Shown: positions 1 to 7,148 of the stretch, piece after piece
Layout of the letters: each line of letters opens with the position of its first letter
How positions within the stretch are numbered: the stretch's first letter is position 1
Assembly (NCBI RefSeq): GCF_003173735.1
Contig: NZ_CP029551.1
Coordinates: 4,541,001 to 4,605,000 of the forward strand
DNA from: Methylobacterium radiodurans
GTDB taxonomy: Bacteria > Pseudomonadota > Alphaproteobacteria > Rhizobiales > Beijerinckiaceae
Length of the DNA stretch: 64,000 bases
Reading direction: 5' to 3'
The notes under the pieces: model-generated
The model's input: the letters and a program-made list of their open reading frames with translations, nothing else
What the model was told of the DNA's origin: nothing
The model's database searches: none
Made by a program: the position numbers and the translations under genes

Positions 1-171
1 CTCGACCGCAAGGCGGAGTACGCCCGCGTGCCGGTGCTGAAGAACCTGCTGCCCGCCCAGGTGCTGATGGGCAATTCGAGCTTCAACACCGGCAACTCGA
101 TCAGCGCCGGCCTGCCGACCTACGCCCGCAACCGCATCGCGGCCTTCGCGGACGCCGTGGCCAAGCGCTGA
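1..171 (+). CDS. C-terminal fragment of an unidentified protein (5' end outside window)
   Basis: Reading frame 1 is open from the first base to a TGA at 169-171 and gives the last 56 residues of a protein that begins upstream of the window. The tail is mixed hydrophobic and basic, with a run of small polar residues (NSSFNTGNSISAG) followed by a helix-like end (ARNRIAAFADAVAKR). High third-position GC supports coding. I do not recognise the family from this fragment and assign no function. The next gene is on the opposite strand and converges on it 39 bp downstream. Confidence 0.6.
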   Translation, partial: LDRKAEYARVPVLKNLLPAQVLMGNSSFNTGNSISAGLPTYARNRIAAFADAVAKR

Positions 172-210
172 GGGACGGAACGCCGGGGCCTTAGCCCCGG
201 CCGCTGTCCG

Positions 211-435
211 CTAGTAACCCCGGTTGCCGATCGTCGGCAGGGTGGGCTGCGTGTAGGCGCGGTTCACGTCGCGGCGGGTCTGGGTGCCGTTGGTGTCGTT
301 GGAGCGGCTGAACGCGTCGGCGCTGAACTGCTGCGCGAAGCCGCTGTCGCCGGTGCTGGTGCAGGCGCCGAGGCCCGCGCAGAGGCAGGCAGCCAGCAGG
401 AGGTGCAGGCGGGTCGGGGAAGGGCTGGTGCGCAT
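211..435 (-). CDS. Small predicted lipoprotein, function unknown
   Basis: A 74-residue protein with a clear type II signal peptide: a basic N-terminus, a hydrophobic stretch at about residues 11-24 and a lipobox ending LGAC with the cysteine at residue 25. The mature part is short, polar and rich in Thr, Ser and Asn (FSRSNDTNGTQTRRDVNRAY). The open frame continues upstream of this ATG, but only this start puts the signal peptide at the N-terminus. It probably sits as a lipoprotein in the outer or inner membrane; no domain was recognised. Confidence 0.6.
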   Translation of the reverse strand: MRTSPSPTRLHLLLAACLCAGLGACTSTGDSGFAQQFSADAFSRSNDTNGTQTRRDVNRAYTQPTLPTIGNRGY

Positions 436-661
436 CGCGGCGTCCTCGCGGGTTCGATCCTGCGGGCCGGCGTGGGCCGCCCGGGCGCTGCCGTCAAGCC
501 TGCGGGCCGGCTCCGCCGTGCCGGTCGGCACGATGCGAGGCGATCGCGCCACGAAAAACTCACCACCCGCGCGGCTTCCGTGCCATGCCCGGCCGCAATC
601 GTGTGGAGGATGGCGGCCTTGCCCTGGCGAATCCGCCCGGCGCGGGCGACAAGCGATCCCG

Positions 662-910
662 ATGAGCAACGTCGTGCCCTTCCGCCAGCGCCAGCCCGTC
701 GCGAAACTCGCCCGTTGCGAGGTCGTCGCGGTCGCGGGTGACCTTCTCACCCTGCTGGAGCAGCTCGAGGACGTGTGCGCCCGGGCCGCCGGCACGGGCC
801 GGCCGCCGCTCGAGGTCGAGCGCACGGTGCAGCACCTGCTCGACGCGGTCGGCGCGGTCGAGCGTGCCCTCGACTGCATCGGCGAGGGCGAGCAGGCCGA
901 GCCCGCCTGA
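662..910 (+). CDS. Small hypothetical protein
   Basis: An 82-residue cytoplasmic-looking protein starting MSNVVPFRQRQ. After about residue 25 it is predicted helical with heptad-like Leu/Val spacing (LLTLLEQLEDVCARA, then VERTVQHLLDAVGAVERAL), which suggests a small helical hairpin. There is no signal peptide and no recognised domain. The frame is open far upstream, but the upstream part overlaps the lipoprotein gene on the other strand and lacks coding character. Short proteins with an NVVPF-type N-terminus are common among uncharacterised alphaproteobacterial genes; the function is unknown. Confidence 0.5.
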   Translation: MSNVVPFRQRQPVAKLARCEVVAVAGDLLTLLEQLEDVCARAAGTGRPPLEVERTVQHLLDAVGAVERALDCIGEGEQAEPA

Positions 911-1009
911 CATTAGCTCTTAAGGAATGCTGAACGTCTGGAACTGTCGCGGTCAACTTCCCGTTGAGCGGACGGACGACGCCCGCGTCACCGTGCCCCG
1001 GAGAAGCCG

Positions 1010-1657
1010 ATGCCCGCGACCAGCCCCCGCCGCGCCGTCCTGGCGCTGACCGCGTTCGGATTGATCACCGGCACCGCCGCCCATGCTCAGGACGGTGGCC
1101 TCTTCGAAGCCCTGTTTGGGCGCCCACAGGCGACGCAGCCGCAGCCGACCGTGCAACCGCAGGTGCAATACCCGACCTACGGATACGGTCAGGAGGGCGG
1201 CTACCGCCAGCGCAGCCGCCGGGCGGCGCGCCCGCAGCTCCGTACCCGCTACACCGCCCTGCACAAGTCCGAGCCGCTGAAGGTGAAGATCACCGACCGG
1301 CAGACGCCTCTCGACATGTCGGCGGGTGCCGCCGCCGCCCTGATGCGCGACGAGACCCTGCGGCCCGGCGACATCGTCATCCTGAAGAGCGGGCCGCAGG
1401 TCTACACCGGCTCCGTCGAGAAGCGCCACACGATGCGCGACTTCGAGCCTGCGCAGAGCTCGCGCCTCATCGGCAAGCAGACGCGCCGTCAGCTCGCCGC
1501 GATGGTGGCGCCAGTGGGCGCCCTGCCGGCCGATGAGGCCCGCCGGGTGCTGGCCCGGTTGAAGCGGACCCCGCGCAGCCCCGCCGCGGTGCCGGAGCAG
1601 GCCGTCGCCCAGGCCGGTGCGATGCGGGTGATCAATGCCTGGACGCCCGCCCGATAG
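1010..1657 (+). CDS. Secreted hypothetical protein
   Basis: A 215-residue protein with a Sec signal peptide at about residues 1-26 (arginines, hydrophobic core LTAFGLITGTA, cleavage after AHA). A Gln/Pro-rich linker follows (QPQPTVQPQVQYPTYGYG), then a basic stretch and a globular region around residues 90-160 with KSGPQVYTGS and KQTRRQLAAMV. Likely periplasmic or cell-envelope associated. The domain is not recognised. It stands alone, followed by about 140 bp of noncoding DNA before the convergent hemolysin III gene. Confidence 0.65.
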   Translation: MPATSPRRAVLALTAFGLITGTAAHAQDGGLFEALFGRPQATQPQPTVQPQVQYPTYGYGQEGGYRQRSRRAARPQLRTRYTALHKSEPLKVKITDRQTPLDMSAGAAAALMRDETLRPGDIVILKSGPQVYTGSVEKRHTMRDFEPAQSSRLIGKQTRRQLAAMVAPVGALPADEARRVLARLKRTPRSPAAVPEQAVAQAGAMRVINAWTPAR

Positions 1658-1797
1658 GCGGCGTCGCTCCCTGCTCCGCTGTTGCCGGACGGCGCATGCC
1701 GTCCGCTCCGTTTTCCTGCACGCACCGCCCGTCGGAGCTGGGCTCTCTCTTGCAAGCGCGGATAGGGCTCCGCTCACGCCATGTCCGGAGCCGGTCC

Positions 1798-2484
1798 TCA
1801 GCTCAGCGCCGCTACGCCCGACATGCTGGCCCAGACGGTGCCATAGTGGCAGGCGGTGGCGGCGAGCACGAAGGCGTGCCAGATCGCGTTCTGGAATGGC
1901 AGGCTGCGCCAGACGTGGAAGACGACGCCGACCGTGTAGAGCGCCCCTCCGATGGCGAGCAGCCACAGGGCGGTCGGCTGGAGCACCGCGATCACCGACT
2001 CGTAGGCGAGGAGCCCGCTCCAGCCGAGCACGAGGTAGAGACCGATCGAGAGCCGGTCGAAGCGGCCCGGGAAGAACAGCTTCACCGCGATGCCGATGGA
2101 GGCCACCAGCCAGATCACTGCGAGCAGTGCCCAGGCGGTCGGCCCGGTGCCCACGAGGGTGACCAGCGGCGTGTAGGTGCCGGCGATCATCAGGTAGATC
2201 AACGCGTGGTCGGCGCGCCGCAGCAGCCACTTGCGCGGGCTCACCGGATAGAGGTTGTAGGTCGCAGAGACGCCGAGCATGCCCACCAGCGCGGTGGCGT
2301 AGACCACCACCGCCACCCGCTCGCCCCAGCCCAGATGGGCGGTGAGCGATGTCGCCACCAGGGCGACCGCGCCGGCAAGCCCCAGCACGACGCCGAGTCC
2401 GTGCACCACCCCGTCCGCGAGGATCTCCCGCTTCGTGTAGTGCCAGGTGAGTGTGAGCGGTCTCCCGTCCTCGGCCAGGAACAT
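1798..2484 (-). CDS. Hemolysin III / PAQR-family membrane protein (TrhA-like)
   Basis: A 228-residue integral membrane protein with seven predicted transmembrane segments. PAQR/hemolysin III landmarks are visible: a first-helix region HGLGVVLGL, the segment RRADHALIYLMIAGTYTP (conserved D-H and GxYTP) and a C-terminal WHAFVLAATACHYGTV. These His and Asp residues form the family's metal site. The family includes E. coli TrhA (YqfA), involved in membrane energetics and fatty-acid homeostasis, so the hemolysin name is historical. The ATG at 2484 is preceded by GGAGGGACAG, a good ribosome binding site. The open frame extends to 2688, but the extension has no such site and is not membrane-like. 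Confidence 0.88.
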   Translation of the reverse strand: MFLAEDGRPLTLTWHYTKREILADGVVHGLGVVLGLAGAVALVATSLTAHLGWGERVAVVVYATALVGMLGVSATYNLYPVSPRKWLLRRADHALIYLMIAGTYTPLVTLVGTGPTAWALLAVIWLVASIGIAVKLFFPGRFDRLSIGLYLVLGWSGLLAYESVIAVLQPTALWLLAIGGALYTVGVVFHVWRSLPFQNAIWHAFVLAATACHYGTVWASMSGVAALS

Positions 2485-2753
2485 CTGTCCCTCCTGCAAC
2501 GCGTGCAGTGTAAGATTTTCGAGGCGAAGTCGTTCCCTATGCAGAGTGCGTAAACACTGGCTATCCACGCCAATCTGCGGGCATGGTGAAGGGTTGTGCT
2601 GCGCAGCAGTCACGTTGCACAGCAAAAGAGCGCATGGAGTCTCGGCGATCTTTGGCGATGCTTGGTGACCCGCGGCGGTTCCGCGCACGCGCTCCGCGCG
2701 CGGACCCTCGCCTCCCTAGGACATCGCCGAGACCGTTTCATGACGGGCCGGGC

Positions 2754-3884
2754 TCAGATGCCGCCGCCCGCCAGTCCCTCGAAGCCGAAGGCGGTCTCGC
2801 CCCCCGCCCGCGCCGGGGCGGGCGCGCCCAGGCTCAGGCGGGCGTGCACCGTCGCCATCATCAGCACGCCCATCGCCAGGACCTGATGGGCGAGGCCGGC
2901 CCAGAGCGGCACGGCCAGCAGCAGGGTGACGATGCCGAGACCCATCTGCGCCACCGTGAGCGCGGCGACGCCCGCGGCGCGGCCCCGCACCCCGCGCGCC
3001 GCCCCGGAAATCCAGGCATCGACCGCGTGGGCGAGGGCTGCCAGCACGATCAGGTAGGCGACGAGGCGGTGGTTGAACTGGACCAGGGTGGTGTTGTCGA
3101 CGAAGTTCTCGATCCAGGGCGTGACCGCGAACAGCTCCGCGTGCGGCGGCACCAGCGCGCCGTCCATGGTGGGCCAGGTGTTGTAGAGCAGGCCGGCATG
3201 CGAGCCCGCCACGAGGCCGCCGAGGAAGATCTGCGCCAGCACCAGGGCCGGCAGCGCGAGGGCTGCGGCGCGCAGCCGCCCCGGCGCCGGCGCGCGCGCG
3301 TCCCGGCGCTCGCCCGCCGCCAGCCAGACGAGGCCGGCAAGGATCAGGCTCGCGAGCGTCAGGTGGATCGCGAGCTTCAGCGGCGCCACCGCCGTCATGC
3401 CGGGCTTGAGGCCGGACGCCACCATGATCCAGCCGACCGTGCCCTGCAGTCCGCCGAGGAGGCCGAGCGCCACGAGCCCGATCCCGAGCCGGCGCCCGAT
3501 GAGGCCGCGCCACCAGAACCAGACCAGTGGCAGGAAGAAGACGAGCCCGAGGACGCGGCCGAGCAGGCGGTGGCCCCATTCCCAGAAGTAGAGCACCTTG
3601 AAGTCGGCGAGCCCCATGCCCTGGTTGAGGATCCGGTACTGCGGCGTGTCGCGGTACTTGTCGAACTCGGCGGCCCAGTCGGCGGCCGAGAGCGGCGGCA
3701 CTGCACCGGTCACCGGGCGCCACTCGGTGATCGAGAGGCCGGAGCCGGTGAGTCGGGTCGCGCCGCCCACCGCCACCATCGCGACCACGAGGGCGGCCAC
3801 GAGGTAGAGCCAGAGGCGTACCGGGTTCGAGCCGCGCGTCGCGCCGCTGAGGTCGTCGGGTCGGCCGTGGATGGAGAGCCGCAT
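2754..3884 (-). CDS. ctaA: Heme A synthase (COX15/CtaA)
   Basis: A 376-residue polytopic membrane protein of about eight helices. It hydroxylates and oxidises the heme O methyl group to make heme A for aa3-type cytochrome oxidase, in the cytoplasmic membrane. Family signatures are clear: GGATRLTGSGLSITEWRPVTG in the first periplasmic region, the heme-ligand histidines in FWEWGHRLLGR and LAIHLTLAS in the first four-helix half, and QFNHRLVAY and LAHQVLAM in the second half, plus GGLVAGSHAGLLYNTWPTMDG between the halves. The two-half architecture and the length match alphaproteobacterial COX15. The start ATG is at 3884. The divergent DUF2842 gene begins 152 bp away, a common pairing in alphaproteobacteria. 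Confidence 0.96.
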   Translation of the reverse strand: MRLSIHGRPDDLSGATRGSNPVRLWLYLVAALVVAMVAVGGATRLTGSGLSITEWRPVTGAVPPLSAADWAAEFDKYRDTPQYRILNQGMGLADFKVLYFWEWGHRLLGRVLGLVFFLPLVWFWWRGLIGRRLGIGLVALGLLGGLQGTVGWIMVASGLKPGMTAVAPLKLAIHLTLASLILAGLVWLAAGERRDARAPAPGRLRAAALALPALVLAQIFLGGLVAGSHAGLLYNTWPTMDGALVPPHAELFAVTPWIENFVDNTTLVQFNHRLVAYLIVLAALAHAVDAWISGAARGVRGRAAGVAALTVAQMGLGIVTLLLAVPLWAGLAHQVLAMGVLMMATVHARLSLGAPAPARAGGETAFGFEGLAGGGI

Positions 3885-4036
3885 CGCGTCGGGTCTGCTT
3901 TTCGGTTACGTCCGCCCCCGGGTTAGGCAATGCCGGCGCCCGGGGCAACGTCCGCCGGTGCCGCTGCGGCATCGCGCGGCTTTGACCCGGACGGGACCGC
4001 CGATACGCGGGCGGATGTTTTTCGAGGAGGATCACC

Positions 4037-4243
4037 ATGCGCCGTCGGACCCGCACCCTGATCGGGACGGTGGGGCTCATCGCCTTCGTGATGCTCTACG
4101 CCCCCCTCGCCATGGCGCTCGCCGACAGTCGCATCTCCCAGCTGCACCCCGCGCTGCAGACGGTGGTCTACTGCATCCTCGGTATCGCCTGGATCTTCCC
4201 CCTGATGCCGCTGATCCGGTGGATGGAGCGGCCCGACGCCTGA
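4037..4243 (+). CDS. DUF2842 small membrane protein
   Basis: A 68-residue protein with a basic N-terminus (MRRRTRTL), two transmembrane segments (about residues 8-28 and 41-60) and the typical C-terminal end PLMPLIRWMERPDA. This is the pattern of DUF2842, a small alphaproteobacterial membrane family of unknown function often found next to ctaA, as here. A strong ribosome binding site (GAGGAGGATCACC) fixes the ATG start. An accessory role in cytochrome oxidase or heme A biogenesis would be inference from context only. Confidence 0.85.
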   Translation: MRRRTRTLIGTVGLIAFVMLYAPLAMALADSRISQLHPALQTVVYCILGIAWIFPLMPLIRWMERPDA

Positions 4244-4332
4244 GACGGCGCGCGAGGCCCCAGATTTCGCCGCACTCCGGGACGAGAAGGCGGGACAGGC
4301 GGCGCGCCCGTTCCCTCCAGCCCCGATAACCG

Positions 4333-4656
4333 ATGCCTCGATCGTTCCCGAGCCGGCCCGTCCTCGCCGGCCTCCTCGTCCTCGCCGCCGGTCCGGCCCT
4401 GGCCCAGGGGACGCCGCGCTCCGTCGGCGAGTGCGAGCGCCTGAAGAACGATCTCGCCTACAACCAGTGCCTCGCGATGTTCGGCCCCGCCGCCCGCAAC
4501 GTGGCGGGCGGTTTCGCGGCGGTCGATGCCTCGGCCGTCCCGCAGGCCGCAATCCCGCAGGCGGAGGAGCCTCAGGCCGAGCCGGCGCGTGGCCGGCGCT
4601 ACCGCGGCCGCCACGGGCGCCAGCGCGCGGTCTTCACTTCGGGCCGGCGGCGCTGA
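4333..4656 (+). CDS. Small secreted hypothetical protein with two cysteines
   Basis: A 107-residue protein with a Sec signal peptide at about residues 1-25 (LAGLLVLAAGPALAQG). The mature N-terminus carries GECERLKNDLAYNQCLAMFG, two cysteines eleven residues apart that could form a disulfide in a helical hairpin. The C-terminal half is Ala/Pro-rich and then strongly basic (RGRRYRGRHGRQR), which may bind nucleic acid or an anionic surface. No family was recognised. It ends 10 bp before the convergent deacetylase gene. Confidence 0.6.
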   Translation: MPRSFPSRPVLAGLLVLAAGPALAQGTPRSVGECERLKNDLAYNQCLAMFGPAARNVAGGFAAVDASAVPQAAIPQAEEPQAEPARGRRYRGRHGRQRAVFTSGRRR

Positions 4657-4666
4657 TCCCGGCCGG

Positions 4667-5728
4667 TCAGCCGATGTCGAGGCGCCGGCCCCGGTTCCAG
4701 GCCAGGAACGGCACGCCCGAGAGCAGACCGCGGAGCGCCGGCGCCGACTGGTGGCAGCCGTTCACCGAGACCCGCGGCAGGGCGTGCGGATGCCCCGCAT
4801 GCGTCGCGAAGAGGTGGCCCGGCCGGGTCGTGACCGCGGTCGCGAAGCCGAGCTCCCGCGCCAGCGCGAACTCGCGCGGGCCCGCCGAGCTGCGGTCGCC
4901 GACCGGGTAGGACAGGTGCCGCACCGGGCGCCCGAGTTCCGCCTCGATCCGCGCCCGGCTCTCCGAGATCTCGCTGCGCGCCGTCCCGGGCGGGTGCTTG
5001 GCCAGCATCGGGTGGCTGCGGGTGTGGGCGCCGAAGCTGACCAGCGGGTCGCGGCCGAGTGTCCGCAGGGCGTCCCAGTCCAGGCACAGCTCCTCCGCCA
5101 CCGTCCCCGGGGCGAAGCCGGCCGCCCGGCAGAGGTCGCCGACCCGGTCGAGCAGCTCCGCCTCCGGGCCGGCCCGCAGGGCGCGGTAGACCGCCTCGAA
5201 GGCGCGGCCCTTCTCGGCCGGATCGCGCGCCGGCAGGTCGATGCGCTGCCCGCCCGCCTCCAGCCGCACCCGGTCGAGGCGCGCCACCGCCCGCTCCAGC
5301 TCGACCCACCAGAGCCGGCCCTCGCCCCCGGCGAAGTCGCTCGCCACGAACAGCGTCCAGGGCGCCCCGTGCCGGGCGAGCACCGGCGCGGCGTGGACGG
5401 CGTTGTCGCGGTAGCCGTCGTCGAAGGTCAGGGCGCAGAAGGGCGGCCCCGCCTCCCGCTGCGCGAGGCGCTCCGGGATCTCGTCGAGGGTGCAGAGCGC
5501 GAAGCCGCGCGCCCGCAGCATTCCGAGCGTCAGGTCGAGGAAGTCCGGCGTGATCGCGAGCAGCCGGTTCGGCGCGAAGGCGGCGGGCGGCTCCGGCCGG
5601 ACGTGGTGGAAGGTCAGGATCAGCCCGCGCCCCCGGGCGACGGGTGCGAGCCAGCGGTCGGCGCCGGTCGCCGCGACCGCCCGGAAGCCGGCCTCGAACA
5701 GGCGGTGGCGGCTGCGGGAGGAGAGCAT
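4667..5728 (-). CDS. Polysaccharide deacetylase (NodB homology domain)
   Basis: A 353-residue carbohydrate esterase 4 protein. Family landmarks are a leading ILTFHHVRPEP, the metal/catalytic motif LTFDDGYRDN (Asp-Asp) and the zinc-binding HTRSHPML (His-x3-His), followed by LSYPVGDRSS. Such enzymes remove N-acetyl groups from GlcNAc-type polymers; CE4 enzymes in holdfast and PGA pathways act on the exopolysaccharide during or after export. No convincing signal peptide is seen, so it may act in the cytoplasm, or the true N-terminus may be processed differently. It is divergent from the GNAT gene and belongs to the polysaccharide region at 4.7-14 kb. Confidence 0.88.
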   Translation of the reverse strand: MLSSRSRHRLFEAGFRAVAATGADRWLAPVARGRGLILTFHHVRPEPPAAFAPNRLLAITPDFLDLTLGMLRARGFALCTLDEIPERLAQREAGPPFCALTFDDGYRDNAVHAAPVLARHGAPWTLFVASDFAGGEGRLWWVELERAVARLDRVRLEAGGQRIDLPARDPAEKGRAFEAVYRALRAGPEAELLDRVGDLCRAAGFAPGTVAEELCLDWDALRTLGRDPLVSFGAHTRSHPMLAKHPPGTARSEISESRARIEAELGRPVRHLSYPVGDRSSAGPREFALARELGFATAVTTRPGHLFATHAGHPHALPRVSVNGCHQSAPALRGLLSGVPFLAWNRGRRLDIG

Positions 5729-5953
5729 GAGGGCGGACCCGGAGCCCGGAGCAGGGCACTGCGGCGAGGTCTATCGGTCGGCGGGTAAAGGAAGACGAAA
5801 GCGGATCTTGATCTGGATTACGAGGACTTCGTTGCGCGCGCGGATGGGCCGCGGTGCCGCGTGAACTTGCGTGCTCTTGCGCGGCCTTCGCGCTACAGGA
5901 CACCGACACGAGCCGCAGTTCCGGACATGCCGGGCCGGCCTCCCGGGGAGTGC

Positions 5954-7132
5954 ATGACGGTTCCGGTCCCTATACCGAGAGACGGCCCGGCCGCCGCGGC
6001 CGAGCCGGGGCTGCGGGCCGAGATCCTGCCCGGCCTCGCGGCCGCCGAGCACCTGTGGCGCAGCCTGGAGGCGCGGGGCGGCACGCTCGCCACGCCCTAT
6101 CAGCGCTTCGCCTGGGTCTCGGCCTTCGCCGAAACCCTGCCCGACCCCGCCGGCATCCGCGTGCTCGCCGTGCGCGACGCCTCCGGGCACCTGCTCTTGC
6201 TGCTGCCCCTGCGGCTGCGCCGGTTCGTGGGCATCCGCACTGCGGGCGTCATCGGCGGCGCCCAAGCGAACTTCCACCTGCCGCTCTTCGCCGGTCCCGG
6301 CGCGGCGGCACTCGCGCCCGAGGCTCTGCGGCGCGCCCTGCGGCGGGCGGGCCGTGCGGCCGGGATCGACGTGTTCGTGCTGGGGTTCCAGCCCCGCCAC
6401 TGGGACGGCACGGCCAATCCCCTGGCGGAGGGGGCGCCGCCGGCCCCGAGCGACGCCTACGGCATGCGGCTCGGCCCCGACCCGGAGGCGAGCCTGCGCC
6501 GCGCCTTCAGCGCGGATGCCCGCAAGAAGCTGCGCGCGAAGGAGCGGCGCCTGAGCGAATCGCTGGGCCCCCTCGCCTATGTTCGGGCCGAGACGCCGGA
6601 GGAGCGCGCCGCCTGCCTCGAAGCCTTCCACGCGCAGAAGGCGGTGCGCCTCGCCGCGCTCGGCCTGTCCAATCCCTACGCCGATCCCGCCATCCGCGCC
6701 TTCTTGGAGCGGGCTGCCGCCGGCCCCGACCCGGCGATGGAGATCCACGCGCTGGTGGCGAGCCGCAGCGGCCGCGTGCTCGCGACCTTCGCGGGGGCGG
6801 TCGATGCGGCCCGGTTCAGCGGCATGCTGACGGCCTTCGATCCCGATCCGGAGGTGGCCCGCTCCAGCCCCGGCGACCTGTTGCTGCAGCACCTCGTGCG
6901 TGACCAGACCGCCCGCGGACGGCGCAGCCTCGATCTCGGGCTCGGCGAGGCGCGCTACAAGCAGAATACCTGCGACGAGATCATCGCGATCGCCCAGCCG
7001 GTCCTGCCCGTCACCCTGCGGGGCCGGGCCTACGCGCTGGCGGCGGCCGGGTTCATCCGGGTGAAGCGCCGGATCAAGCGCGATCCCCGCCTGCTCGGCC
7101 TGATCGGGCGCCTGCGCCGCCTGCGGGCGTGA
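5954..7132 (+). CDS. GNAT/BioF2-like acyltransferase (CelD/HfsK type) for polysaccharide modification
   Basis: A 392-residue protein of the Acetyltransf_6/BioF2-like superfamily, seen as CelD in cellulose clusters and HfsK in holdfast synthesis. Typical parts are an N-terminal PYQRFAWVSAFAETL, a central ADARKKLRAKERRLSE substrate-binding helix region, and a C-terminal second GNAT fold with SPGDLLLQHLVRDQTARG, LDLGLGEARYKQ and a basic tail. It probably transfers an acyl group onto sugars of an exopolysaccharide in the cytoplasm. The ATG at 5954 is preferred; the frame is open to 5861, but that extension is Arg/Pro-rich with no ribosome binding site. It is flanked by the deacetylase and the Wzz/GumC gene, which supports the role. 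Confidence 0.82.
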   Translation: MTVPVPIPRDGPAAAAEPGLRAEILPGLAAAEHLWRSLEARGGTLATPYQRFAWVSAFAETLPDPAGIRVLAVRDASGHLLLLLPLRLRRFVGIRTAGVIGGAQANFHLPLFAGPGAAALAPEALRRALRRAGRAAGIDVFVLGFQPRHWDGTANPLAEGAPPAPSDAYGMRLGPDPEASLRRAFSADARKKLRAKERRLSESLGPLAYVRAETPEERAACLEAFHAQKAVRLAALGLSNPYADPAIRAFLERAAAGPDPAMEIHALVASRSGRVLATFAGAVDAARFSGMLTAFDPDPEVARSSPGDLLLQHLVRDQTARGRRSLDLGLGEARYKQNTCDEIIAIAQPVLPVTLRGRAYALAAAGFIRVKRRIKRDPRLLGLIGRLRRLRA

Positions 7133-7148
7133 CGCCGCCCGCCGCGGC